DNA from: Caulobacter sp. 602-1
GTDB taxonomy: Bacteria; Pseudomonadota; Alphaproteobacteria; Caulobacterales; Caulobacteraceae
Length of the DNA: 64,000 nucleotides
Direction: 5' to 3'
Assembly: GCF_003931565.1 (NCBI RefSeq)
Contig: NZ_RRYI01000002.1
Span: 434,001-498,000, forward strand
A program made the position numbers and the translations under genes. Shown here one piece after another: positions 27,299 to 34,924 of this stretch; positions within the stretch are counted from its first letter, which is position 1; each line of letters opens with the position of its first letter. The notes under the pieces are model-generated. The model saw only the letters and a list, made by a program, of their open reading frames with translations. It was not told where the DNA came from and did not search any database.

Positions 27299-28575
27299 GT
27301 CAGCGGCAGCAGCCGGCGCGTCATCGCCAGCCACGCGTCGCGATCGAACGAGACGTGAGGATTGCGGACCGTGGCCGCCGCGAGTTCGGCGCGCCAAGCG
27401 CCGTCCTTGATCATGCGCGCCAGCTTGGCGGCGGCGTCCTCGACATCCGCGTCCGCCCAGCGCCCGGCGCGATAGATCGCGCCATCGCCTTCGACCGCGA
27501 TCAGGGTGTAGTCGACCAACTGGCTCGACGCGGGGTCCATGAACTCGACGTTCGACGACCAGCCAGTGGCCAGGGTCGGCTTGCCCAGCCAGATGGCCTC
27601 GGCCAGCAGCAGACCGTAACCCTCCGACCGATGCAGCGACAGAACGATGTCGCTGCTGGCGGTCAGGCGCGCCATGTCCTCCGCCGACAGGTTCTCGGTC
27701 ATCAGCCGGATCGCCGGATCGGCGGCGACCTCGTCCCGTAGCGCCTGGAAGGTCTCTGGATAGAGGTCCGCGCCGACGACCTTGCAGACGAGCAGGGACT
27801 TTTCGGTTCTCGCTTTCTGGAACGCTCGCAACGCGGCATAGGGGTTCTTGCGCTGGGCCGTTGAGCGCAGGTCGAAGGCCATCAGCACCACGACCCTGTC
27901 GTCCGGTAGGGCGAAGCGCTCGCGGTCCGGCGTCGGGCGCGGGTTCAGGTAGAGCGGGTAGGGAGCCGGCGAGACCTTTACCCGGGCGGGGGCGATCTTG
28001 CGGATGGCGTCAGCGGCGAAGATCGAGGGCGTCCAGACCTCGTCGACCAGATCGAAGGCCGGCGCCCAATCGGTTGGAACATCTTCCAACTCCCAGGCCC
28101 AGTAGCCGATGTGGCGACGCCCCTCGAGCGGGCGGCCGCCGGTGTCACGGGTCCAGCGCAGCAGTTCCGGCGGGTTGATGTGCGAGATCACCACGCCGCG
28201 CTCCTCGGCCGTCGGCGCGGGGAACATGGCGGGAAGATCGATCGGGAAGCCGACTTCGGCCGACAGATCGACGACGCGGACCGGCATGCCCGCATCGGCG
28301 AAGCCGCGCGCCAGCATCCGGGCGCCTTCTCCCAGACCATGCACCGCGCCGTGGAAGCCCACGATGGTCACCGGCAGGGTCGCGGGCAGGTTCCGCCGTC
28401 GGGCTCGTCGTCGCGCGCGGGTTTGCGCGCGGCGTTCCGCCCAGGCCTCGGCGGCCTCGTCGAAGGCTTTGCTCGCCGACAGATACAGTCCCCGTGGCGC
28501 TCCGGCCGTCAGGTGCGCCGCACGACGCACGGGCGCCGGTAGGCGTCGCCAGAGGGAAAGAAGACTGGATTTCAT
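27295..28575 (-). CDS. Glycosyltransferase, GT4-like
   Basis: A 426-aa GT-B glycosyltransferase. A basic N-terminus (~residues 45-68, RAQTRARRRARRRNL) could bind membranes. The acceptor loop IVGFHGAVHGLGEGARMLAR (~75-94) and donor-domain loops (RSEGYGLLLAEAIWLGKPTLA) are present, the latter with the E-x7-E pattern. ATG 28575 is preferred over the TTG two codons upstream because neither has a strong SD and ATG is the commoner start. It faces rsaF tail to tail with a four-base overlap. The location suggests surface glycan assembly connected to S-LPS; acceptor and donor are unknown. Confidence 0.88.
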   Translation of the reverse strand: MKSSLLSLWRRLPAPVRRAAHLTAGAPRGLYLSASKAFDEAAEAWAERRAQTRARRRARRRNLPATLPVTIVGFHGAVHGLGEGARMLARGFADAGMPVRVVDLSAEVGFPIDLPAMFPAPTAEERGVVISHINPPELLRWTRDTGGRPLEGRRHIGYWAWELEDVPTDWAPAFDLVDEVWTPSIFAADAIRKIAPARVKVSPAPYPLYLNPRPTPDRERFALPDDRVVVLMAFDLRSTAQRKNPYAALRAFQKARTEKSLLVCKVVGADLYPETFQALRDEVAADPAIRLMTENLSAEDMARLTASSDIVLSLHRSEGYGLLLAEAIWLGKPTLATGWSSNVEFMDPASSQLVDYTLIAVEGDGAIYRAGRWADADVEDAAAKLARMIKDGAWRAELAAATVRNPHVSFDRDAWLAMTRRLLPLT

Positions 28576-28716
28576 CGACAAGGGTGTTGCAACGTTCGGC
28601 GTGGAAGTGAACCTATAACGAGTAGTCGCGTTCGGGACCTACGGGAAAGGCTGCGCCGAGCGGCCAGGGCGTCAAAAGCATCTCATCAAACCATCCAGCA
28701 GCAGCGCGGGGAACTT

Positions 28717-30252
28717 GTGTCGACTGAGTGGAATGCCGGCTACGTCACGGACGTTAACTACACCTTCGGCTATTACGGCGAGTTGAATCCGCTGCGTTGC
28801 CGTCTTCCGCTGTTGATGATCGGTCGCCACGCGCCGAGGATCGAAAACGCCTGCGAGCTGGGTTTCGGCCAGGGACTTTCGGTGTCGATCCACGCGGCCG
28901 CCCAGCCGGGCGTCAACTGGTATGGCACGGACTTCAATCCGTCCCAGGCCGCCTTCGCGTCGGAAATGGTCCGTCTCTCGGGCGCCGAGGCCAAGCTCTA
29001 CGACGAGGCCTTTTCCGAGTTCTGCGGTCGCCAGGACCTCCCGGATTTCGACTTCATCGGCCTTCACGGCATCTGGACCTGGATCTCGGACAGCAATCGC
29101 GGCGTGCTGGTCGATTTCATCCGTCGCAAGCTGCGCCCAGGCGGGGTTCTGTACATCTCGTACAACACGCTTCCGGGCTGGTCTGCCTCCGCGCCGCTGC
29201 GCCACCTGATGAAGCGCCATGCCGATGTGATGGGCTCGCCCGGGCAAGGGATCATCGCCCAGACCGACGCGGCTCTCGGCTTCATCGACCAGTTCCTGGC
29301 GCTGGAGCCGGGCTATGCCAAGGCCAATCCCGGCGCTGTCGAGCGGCTGAAGCAGATCAAGGGGCAGGACAGGAAGTATCTGGCGCACGAGTACATGAAC
29401 CGGGACTGGAACCCGATGTACTTCGCCGATATCGAGAACTGGCTCAGCGAGGCCAAGGTCGGTTTCGCCAGCTCCGCCCACACGCTGGACAATCTCTACG
29501 AACTGAACATGACCCCCGCGCAGACGGAGTTCATGCGCGGCGTCCCGGATATCTCGCTGCGAGAAACGGTGCGCGACTACTGCGTGAACCAGCAGTTCCG
29601 CCGCGACTATTGGATCCGCGGGGTGCGCGCGCTGGTCGGTCACGAGCAGATAGCGGCGTTGCGCGAGGAGCGTGTCGTTCTGACTGTCGGCAAGGCCGAT
29701 CTGCCCACGAAGGTGCGCGGCGTCCTGGGTGAAGCGGGATTGCTCGATAATATCTACCAGCCGATCTATGAGCTGTTGCTGGACCACAAGCCGCATACGG
29801 TCCTGGAGCTGGAGACACACCTCGCCAGCAAGGGTGTCCCGTTCTCCCAACTGAGCTCGGCCTTGAACATCCTGTTCGGCTTGGGGGTCGTGCAGCCCGC
29901 CGCGCCGGCCCAGGACTACAGCAAGGCCAAGGCTCGCTGCTTGGCGTTCAACAAGGCCATAGCGCGTCGCTCGTTGTCGGTGGGCGACATCGTCTACTTC
30001 GCTTCGCCCGTCACGGGCGGCGGTGTTCAGGCGCAGCGCTTCAGCCAGCTCTTCTGGCTCGGCAAGCAGAATGGCGGCAAGACGGCGGCGGATTGGGCCG
30101 GCTTCGCCTGGTCGGTGCTCAAGGGCCAGAACCAGAACATCATCAAGGACGGCGCGACCCTGCAGGGGGACGACAACCTGACGGAGCTGACATCCCAGGC
30201 GGAGGCGTGGGGTGAAAAGACCCTGCCGATCTGGACGGCGCTGGGGATCTAG
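28717..30252 (+). CDS. Class I SAM methyltransferase with MethyTransf_Reg domain
   Basis: A 511-aa cytoplasmic protein. Residues ~40-160 are a class I methyltransferase: motif I ACELGFGQGLSVSIHAAAQ (~residue 45), YGTDFNPSQA (motif II) and FDFIGLHGIWTWI (motif IV region). The middle and C-terminal part resembles the predicted methyltransferase regulatory domain (PF10119), which recurs beside surface-polysaccharide genes. The start is GTG 28717. It is divergent from the glycosyltransferase at 27295, from which 141 bp separates it. The substrate is unknown; sugar or lipid-linked glycan methylation is plausible from context. Confidence 0.83.
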   Translation: MSTEWNAGYVTDVNYTFGYYGELNPLRCRLPLLMIGRHAPRIENACELGFGQGLSVSIHAAAQPGVNWYGTDFNPSQAAFASEMVRLSGAEAKLYDEAFSEFCGRQDLPDFDFIGLHGIWTWISDSNRGVLVDFIRRKLRPGGVLYISYNTLPGWSASAPLRHLMKRHADVMGSPGQGIIAQTDAALGFIDQFLALEPGYAKANPGAVERLKQIKGQDRKYLAHEYMNRDWNPMYFADIENWLSEAKVGFASSAHTLDNLYELNMTPAQTEFMRGVPDISLRETVRDYCVNQQFRRDYWIRGVRALVGHEQIAALREERVVLTVGKADLPTKVRGVLGEAGLLDNIYQPIYELLLDHKPHTVLELETHLASKGVPFSQLSSALNILFGLGVVQPAAPAQDYSKAKARCLAFNKAIARRSLSVGDIVYFASPVTGGGVQAQRFSQLFWLGKQNGGKTAADWAGFAWSVLKGQNQNIIKDGATLQGDDNLTELTSQAEAWGEKTLPIWTALGI

Positions 30253-30627
30253 GTCGAACACTTTTGACGATAGCTGGCGCGGGTGTCGCCGGCTTTCCGT
30301 CCAAAGACCGCTTCGCCTCCGGAGAGTGATCGCCAAATCCTTAGGTCAATTTGAACGTAATCGGGCGTTTTCGAAATGTAGTTCTGATCCAAGGATGAAG
30401 TGCGCTTGGAGTGGTAGTGTTTTGAGGTTCAATTTCGGGCTAGACTTGGGGTGCGCAATCCCGCTTTGGAGAACTCTGTAAATTGAAGATCGCCGGGCGC
30501 CTTGGGGTTGGGGGCGGGCTTTGCCTCCGATATTTGAGCCGTGCCGCGGGAATCTGAGGGAAGCTCTGCAATAGCGGAAGTTGCAACCCGAAATCACGAC
30601 GAAATGTCGGATTCTCGTATCACGCCG
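30253..30627. other. Non-coding, AT-richer stretch
   Basis: This part of the 548-bp gap 30253-30800 has visibly lower GC than its surroundings (for example 30330-30480) and no ORF with Caulobacter-like codon use. The frames crossing it (270 bp plus, 252 bp minus) lack start signals and family resemblance. It may be relic DNA or regulatory sequence. Confidence 0.4.
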
Positions 30628-30722
30628 GTTGCGAAGCGCGGCCGGTTAAGGTATGTAATAGGGGTCTACCCACAAGACTTCCCATTAGCCCCGCCGGAGA
30701 CCTAGTCACCGGCGGGGCTTAT
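30628..30722 (+). ncRNA. Candidate small RNA with own promoter and terminator
   Basis: TTGCGA (30629-30634) and TATGTA (30652-30657) with 17-bp spacing resemble a promoter. About 25 bases past the predicted start is a perfect 11-bp stem (AGCCCCGCCGG 30687-30697 with CCGGCGGGGCT 30709-30719), followed by TTATT. The predicted RNA (~30664-30722) has a pyrimidine-rich single strand (ACTTCCC) before the terminator, like anti-Shine-Dalgarno motifs of small RNAs. No ORF lies inside. Alternatively the hairpin is just a terminator or a 3' element. Confidence 0.35.
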
Positions 30723-30800
30723 TGCGTCCGAGAGGGCTCTCGGTCTCAGGGGGCGCGATAGGAACGCCGTGGCGAACCGGATGTTCCTCCGGCCAAGCTT

Positions 30801-31550
30801 CTAGATGCGATCTTCCGGCGGCGCGCGGTCCGGAGGGGCCAGATGAGGGCCGTGGACGACGGGCTGGCGCTCCAGGATCTGGCGAACCTTGCGTACGGCC
30901 ATCGAGGCGCGGCTGCGGCGTTGGCGCCAGAGCAGCAGGCTCATCGCTCCGGCGGTGGCGACCATGAAGGGCGCGGGCCCCAACAGCCACACGGCCGCCG
31001 CCAGGGCGAAGTAGTAGGCGCGAACACCGGCGTTGAAGGCCGACAGGGCCGGGTTGAGGATGCCGCCGGCGGCCTCGGCGTATTCGGCCAGCACGGCGGG
31101 CGGGGCCCACATCGGCGCGGCGCCGATCGCGGCCAGGCAGTAGTTCATCTGGCGGATCGACCAGATGAAGTCGAGCAGCCCGCGCGCGAGGGCCACCAGC
31201 ACCAAGCCCAGCTTGATTTGAAACATCATCGGCGAGGTCTTGGCCAGCACGGCGAGGCCCTCCACGCTTTTCCAGGCGCTGTCGCCGCCGAACAGCACCC
31301 CGGCCGCGGCGGCGATCAGGATCAGGTTCGACGAGGCGAAGAAGCTGGCCGAATTGATCGCGTGGCCCAACAGTTGCCCGTCCAGCAGGGCGACCTCGCG
31401 CACCGCCATCTCCTGCATCCAGCGGCGGCGGATGACGGTCATGTCGGTATTGAGCACGCCGCCGCCTTCGCCCAGCCGCTTGAGCAGCGGCTCGTACAGC
31501 AGCCAGCACGCGGCGAATACGGTCAGGACGATGATGTCGAGCAGCGGCAT
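30801..31550 (-). CDS. DUF599 family membrane protein
   Basis: A 249-aa inner-membrane protein of unknown function (DUF599). An N-terminal helix (IIVLTVFAACWLLYEPLL) is followed by the family-typical cytoplasmic stretch (RRRWMQEMAVREVALLDGQLLGHAINSASFFASSN, read in pieces) and about three more helices: [31 protein letters not shown] and AAAVWLLGPAPFMVATA. Length and helix layout are normal for the family. It sits alone on the minus strand, 41 bp after the MFS gene stop. Confidence 0.87.
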   Translation of the reverse strand: MPLLDIIVLTVFAACWLLYEPLLKRLGEGGGVLNTDMTVIRRRWMQEMAVREVALLDGQLLGHAINSASFFASSNLILIAAAAGVLFGGDSAWKSVEGLAVLAKTSPMMFQIKLGLVLVALARGLLDFIWSIRQMNYCLAAIGAAPMWAPPAVLAEYAEAAGGILNPALSAFNAGVRAYYFALAAAVWLLGPAPFMVATAGAMSLLLWRQRRSRASMAVRKVRQILERQPVVHGPHLAPPDRAPPEDRI

Positions 31551-31591
31551 GACGCCAACCTAACTGGGCGCGGAGAGTCGGAAAACGCCGA

Positions 31592-33034
31592 TCAATCCTC
31601 GTGGATCAGACTATTGCGCATCGTGTCCTTCAGGAGGACCGAGCAGACGAGGCCGACCGTCATCACCGCCGCGACATAGAGATAGAAGGCGCTCTCCATC
31701 TCTTCGTGCTTGAAGGCCAGTGCGACCATCTCGGCCGTGCCCCCGAACAGGACATTGGCCAGGGCGTAGGGCAAGGCTACGCCCAGGGCGCGGATCTCGG
31801 CCGGGAACATCTCGGCCTTCACCACGGCGCTGATCGAGGTGTAGCAGGACTGGAAGGCCATGCCGGCCAGGATCAGCGCCAGGGCGCTCGACACCGAGGT
31901 CGCGTGGCTGATGCCGGTCATGATCGGCCAGATGGTCAGGGCGCCGCCGCCGAAGGCGAGGATCAGCATCGGCTTGCGCCCCAACCGGTCCGACAGCCAG
32001 CCGGCCAGGGGCTGGGCCAGCATGAAGCCGATCATGCTGAGCGCGCTGATCTCTGACGCCTGGCCCTTGCTGAAGCCGGCCGTGTTGACCAGGAACTTCT
32101 GCATATAGGTCGTGTAGACATAGAAGGTCAGCGAGCCGCCGGCTGTCAGGCCCATGATCAGCAGGCTCTCGCGCGGATGGCGGCGGACCAGCGGCACGAT
32201 CAGCGACACGAAGAACGCCAGCAGGAACAACGCGCCCAGATACTGGCCGGGCTTGGCCAGCGGGCCAGTCGTGACGCCCAAGACGCCGGCGATCACCGTC
32301 AGCGCCAGGAAGACGGCGGCGCTGGCCACCTGGCCGCGCGAAAGGCTCTCGCGCTGCGCGGAGCGCTTGAAGGCGATGCTCTCCTCCAGGCCTCGACGGA
32401 TCCAGAACACCACCACGGCCAGGATCGCGCCAATGATGAAGGGGATGCGCCAGCCCCAGGCCTTCAGTTCGGCCTCGCCGAGGGTTCGCTGCAGGACGAT
32501 CAGCACGCCCAGCGCGATCAACTGGCCGGCGATCAGGGTCACGTAGTGGAAGCTGGACCAGAAGCCGCGGCGGTTCTTGCCGGCCATCTCGCTCATATAG
32601 GTGGCGCTGGCCCCGTACTCGCCGCCCACCGACAGGCCCTGCAGCACGCGTGCGAACAGGAGTATGGCCGGGGCCCACAGGCCGATGGCGTTGAAGCCGG
32701 GGGTCACGGCGATGATCAGCGCCCCGCCGCACATCAGGGCCACAGACGCCGACAGGGCGGCGCGGCGGCCAGCGTGGTCGGCGTACATCCCCATCAGCCA
32801 GGCGCCGACAGGACGGGCCACGAAACCCAGGAAGAAGACCGCCGCCGCCTGCAGCAGCTGCACGGTCTGGTCGCCCTTAGGAAAGAAGGCGGGCGCGAAA
32901 TACAGGGTGAAGGCGGCGTAGGCGAACCAGTCGTACCATTCGACCAGATTGCCGGCGGAGCCGCCCAGGATGGCCTTGGCGCGGGCCACGGGCGACAGTC
33001 GCGCTCCGGATGCCGCGTCGGCGCTCGCCGTCAT
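31592..33034 (-). CDS. MFS transporter, metabolite:H+ symporter (KgtP/ProP-like) type
   Basis: A 480-aa secondary transporter with 12 predicted helices. The N-terminus NLVEWYDWFAYAAFTLYFAP and the 2-3 loop RPVGAWLMGMYADHAGRRAA are hallmarks of the metabolite:H+ symporter group (alpha-ketoglutarate, proline/betaine, citrate, shikimate). LQGLSVGGEYGASATYMSEM is the family motif after helix 4. Which organic acid or osmolyte it carries cannot be told. The start ATG 33034 is preceded by GGGAGGGGAG five bases upstream, but that Shine-Dalgarno is one arm of a perfect hairpin (33040-33063), implying translational control. Confidence 0.88.
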   Translation of the reverse strand: MTASADAASGARLSPVARAKAILGGSAGNLVEWYDWFAYAAFTLYFAPAFFPKGDQTVQLLQAAAVFFLGFVARPVGAWLMGMYADHAGRRAALSASVALMCGGALIIAVTPGFNAIGLWAPAILLFARVLQGLSVGGEYGASATYMSEMAGKNRRGFWSSFHYVTLIAGQLIALGVLIVLQRTLGEAELKAWGWRIPFIIGAILAVVVFWIRRGLEESIAFKRSAQRESLSRGQVASAAVFLALTVIAGVLGVTTGPLAKPGQYLGALFLLAFFVSLIVPLVRRHPRESLLIMGLTAGGSLTFYVYTTYMQKFLVNTAGFSKGQASEISALSMIGFMLAQPLAGWLSDRLGRKPMLILAFGGGALTIWPIMTGISHATSVSSALALILAGMAFQSCYTSISAVVKAEMFPAEIRALGVALPYALANVLFGGTAEMVALAFKHEEMESAFYLYVAAVMTVGLVCSVLLKDTMRNSLIHED

Positions 33035-33039
33035 GTGAA

Positions 33040-33063
33040 CTCCCCTCCCGTTTGGGAGGGGAG
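33040..33063 (-). promoter_or_regulatory. Perfect hairpin enclosing the MFS ribosome binding site
   Basis: On the minus strand CTCCCCTCCC pairs over 10 bp with GGGAGGGGAG around a 4-base loop, and the second arm is the Shine-Dalgarno of the ATG at 33034, five bases downstream. In the folded state the ribosome site is fully paired. No T-run follows, so it is not a standard terminator. Confidence 0.65.
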
Positions 33064-33134
33064 CTTAGGCGAACCGCGTTCCGGAGCAACCACCGGCTCA
33101 TCGCATTGGATGATCCGGCTCTCCGGAAGAGGCG

Positions 33135-33290
33135 CTAGATGCGGCCGAGCAGAACCAGGATGATCAGAATGATGAGGATCAGGCCCAGGCCGCCTGAGGG
33201 GAAGTAGCCCCACGAACGACTGTGCCCCCAGGTCGGCAGCGCGCCGATCAGGGCCAGGATCAGGATGATGATGAGGATCGTGCCGAGCAT
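33135..33290 (-). CDS. DUF3309 small membrane protein
   Basis: A 51-aa protein, too short for most gene finders. It begins MLGTILIIILILALIGALP, a hydrophobic helix, then a central TWGHSRSWGYFPSGG linker, then a second helix LGLILIILIILVLL. This is the DUF3309 pattern, common in alphaproteobacteria and often stress-associated. A weak match to a general-stress promoter (GGAAC, 15 bp, CGTA) lies on the minus strand at 33377-33354, ~65 bp upstream; the spacing and last base are off consensus. Confidence 0.85.
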   Translation of the reverse strand: MLGTILIIILILALIGALPTWGHSRSWGYFPSGGLGLILIILIILVLLGRI

Positions 33291-33394
33291 GGTCCGAAAG
33301 TCCTAGAAGCCCGCGTCCGCCACCACGGCGACGCTAGGGTCTTGCATTCGGAATACGCGGCGGCGCTTGTCGGTTCCGCGCCGTTTGGTTCCGC

Positions 33395-33781
33395 CTAGGC
33401 GGGGGTGTCTTCGGCCTTGCGCAGGCGGATGGCCCACAGCGCCCCGATCACCGCGCCCTTGACGCGCGGCAGCAGCAACAGGGTCAGGGCGGCCAGCGTC
33501 GTCAGGCAGATGGGCGCGACGATCAGCGGCGGACCCTCCCAGATCACCGGGAAGAACAGCAATGGGGCCACGACCAGGTGGCCGACCAGCAGGATCGTGA
33601 AATAGGCCGGGCCGTCATCGGCCGGGTAGCTGCCCAGTTCGTGGCCGCAGGCCTCGCACACCGGCTCGACCTTCAGGTAGGCGCGATACAGACGGCCCTC
33701 GCCGCAGTTGGGGCAGCGATGTCGCACGCCGCGCGTAAGGCCGACGAGCAGGGGCGATGCGGAGGACTGAAGCTCTGACAT
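33395..33781 (-). CDS. DUF983 family membrane protein
   Basis: A 128-aa inner-membrane protein. An N-terminal zinc-ribbon-like segment has two CxxC pairs (RHRCPNCGEGRLY and VEPVCEACGHEL), followed by two helices (YFTILLVGHLVVAPLLFF and PLIVAPICLTTLAALTLL). This fits DUF983, sometimes found near cytochrome oxidase assembly genes, though none is here. ATG 33781 (MSELQSS) is preferred over an upstream extension of 18 codons without conserved features. The 298 bp upstream to 34080 contain only a stress promoter for the opposite strand. Confidence 0.85.
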   Translation of the reverse strand: MSELQSSASPLLVGLTRGVRHRCPNCGEGRLYRAYLKVEPVCEACGHELGSYPADDGPAYFTILLVGHLVVAPLLFFPVIWEGPPLIVAPICLTTLAALTLLLLPRVKGAVIGALWAIRLRKAEDTPA

Positions 33782-34025
33782 GCCACCCATATGCGCTTTC
33801 GGATCCGGCGGGAAAAGGGCGACCAGCCGTCGCACGGCGACGTTATGCCCAAGCTTGTCGTGAGATCTTGTATATTTTTGCGGTCATTGGAGCGGGATGC
33901 GCCGCGAAATCGGCTTCGATCAAACGGTGCAAACGATATCTGGACGGCGCGGGCGCAGATCCTGTTCTACGCTGGTTATTTCAAAAGCCGCGTCCCGGGA
34001 CCTTCGGCCTTGGTCCAAGGTCTCT

Positions 34026-34050
34026 GGAACAGTTGTGGAGAGCCCGCGTT
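34026..34050 (+). promoter_or_regulatory. General-stress (SigT-type) promoter
   Basis: GGAAC (34026-34030), 16 bp, CGTT (34047-34050) exactly matches the consensus of the alphaproteobacterial general stress ECF sigma factor EcfG/SigT. The predicted start is ~30 bp before the small ORF at 34080. Confidence 0.75.
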
Positions 34051-34079
34051 GGTCGTCTGAATTGCAGCCGAGACGCGCC

Positions 34080-34250
34080 ATGACGCCAGACCGCCCTACC
34101 AAACCCGAAGCCGGTCAGGAGACGCCGCCGCGCAAGGGCGCCGGCGCCTCCAAGGCCGAACACGCCGTCCGTCACGCATCGGACGCCGCCGTCGCTCCAC
34201 ATGAAAAGCGAGCGATCGGCGCGGAGACCTCGCGCGAGGAAGACGCCTAG
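34080..34250 (+). CDS. Small hydrophilic protein, likely stress-induced
   Basis: A 56-aa ORF from ATG 34080 (MTPDRPTKPEAGQETPP) rich in Ala, Lys, Glu, Pro and charged residues, with no membrane segment and predicted to be largely disordered. I recognise no family. Its support is position: it begins ~30 bp after the -10 element of a perfect SigT-type promoter. It ends 2 bp before the stop of the convergent entericidin-like gene. The SD is weak, so translation is not certain; the promoter could also make a small RNA. Confidence 0.5.
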   Translation: MTPDRPTKPEAGQETPPRKGAGASKAEHAVRHASDAAVAPHEKRAIGAETSREEDA

Positions 34251-34252
34251 GA

Positions 34253-34390
34253 TCAGTGCTTGGCGTCGCGGGCGGCGCCGGCGACAGCCTTGCCGGCCGA
34301 CGAGACGTCGCGGCCGGCGCCTTCGATGGTGTTGCAGGCCGAAACCAGCAGGGCGGCCGCGGCGGCGGCGAGAACGACGAACTTACGCAT
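34253..34390 (-). CDS. Entericidin-like small lipoprotein
   Basis: A 45-aa lipoprotein. The signal peptide MRKFVVLAAAAAALLVSAC ends in the lipobox VSAC with Cys19 as the lipidation site; the mature part NTIEGAGRDVSSAGKAVAG matches the entericidin EcnA/EcnB family (PF08085). Entericidins are stress- and stationary-phase-linked small envelope lipoproteins; in alphaproteobacteria they are often part of the general stress regulon. No clear SigT promoter is visible on its own strand. It faces the small stress ORF tail to tail. Confidence 0.85.
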   Translation of the reverse strand: MRKFVVLAAAAAALLVSACNTIEGAGRDVSSAGKAVAGAARDAKH

Positions 34391-34471
34391 AGATCAGAGC
34401 TCCAGCTTGGAAGGCGGCGGACCTTAACCGTGGGCCGCGTCGAGCTTCAAGAGCCCGGCGCGGCTTAAGGA

Positions 34472-34912
34472 TCAGCGCACCCGGCGGACCGAGCTGTAGC
34501 GATCGTTCTGTTTCTTGGGCAGGCTGGCCATGTCGTAGTCGTAGCGCCAGCACTTGCCCTGGTAGTAGGCGTGCTCGCAGAACTCCCAAGTCCCGCGCGA
34601 GATGCGCATGGACGAGACGCGGTCGTTGAAGCCCAGGCGCGACAGGTCGGGCGTGTCACCGCGCAGGGGGCGGGCCTCGCCGCGGAAGCCGTCGTGCTCG
34701 AACAGCACGACCTGGCCGCCGGGACCCCAACGGTCGCCCCGCCGGTCATCACGCCGATCGTCGCGACGGTCATCACGTCTGTCGTCACGACGATCATAGC
34801 GATCATAGCGATCATAGCGATCGTAGCGGTCTTGGTAACGGTCCTGGGCGACGGCGCCGGTGGCGACCAGGGCCATGGCCCCGCAAGCGATCAGGAAGGC
34901 GATGTTGCGCAT
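34472..34912 (-). CDS. Secreted beta/gamma-crystallin protein with RYD/RRDD repeats
   Basis: A 146-aa exported protein. The signal peptide cleaves near AVAQ (residue ~23). Residues ~24-60 are low-complexity repeats (RYD units, then RRDD units), highly charged. The C-terminal ~80 residues form one beta/gamma-crystallin domain with two Greek-key motifs: VVLFEHDGFRG with FNDRVSS, and CEHAYYQGKC with QNDRYSS. Both N/D-N/D-x-x-S-S calcium-binding motifs are intact. It is paralogous to the next gene upstream and likely cotranscribed with it (12-bp gap). A role in the calcium-rich envelope is plausible but unproved. Confidence 0.85.
   Translation of the reverse strand: MRNIAFLIACGAMALVATGAVAQDRYQDRYDRYDRYDRYDRRDDRRDDRRDDRRDDRRGDRWGPGGQVVLFEHDGFRGEARPLRGDTPDLSRLGFNDRVSSMRISRGTWEFCEHAYYQGKCWRYDYDMASLPKKQNDRYSSVRRVR
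34792..34827. repeat. 9-bp coding tandem repeat (4 units)
   Basis: Three exact and one near-exact copies of GATCATAGC (minus-strand coding for RYD units) lie within the crystallin gene; imperfect 12-bp repeats coding for RRDD extend upstream to ~34740. All units are multiples of three, so copy-number change would keep the frame. Confidence 0.85.
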
Positions 34913-34924
34913 GATGGCGATCTC

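Noticed and set aside
30346..30597. 84-codon minus-strand ORF in the non-coding gap
   Set aside because: No SD, no family resemblance and un-Caulobacter-like codon use.
33354..33377. Second SigT-type promoter for the DUF3309 gene
   Set aside because: Spacing is 15 instead of 16-17 and the -10 is CGTA; too weak to call as a feature.
33757..34083. Overlapping plus-strand ORFs antisense to the DUF983 start and across the stress promoter
   Set aside because: They have no start signals and run through the SigT-type promoter; only the ORF from 34080 is positioned behind it.
34740..34835. Repeat tract considered as a CRISPR array
   Set aside because: Units are 9-12 bp, contiguous, without spacers, and encode protein in frame.
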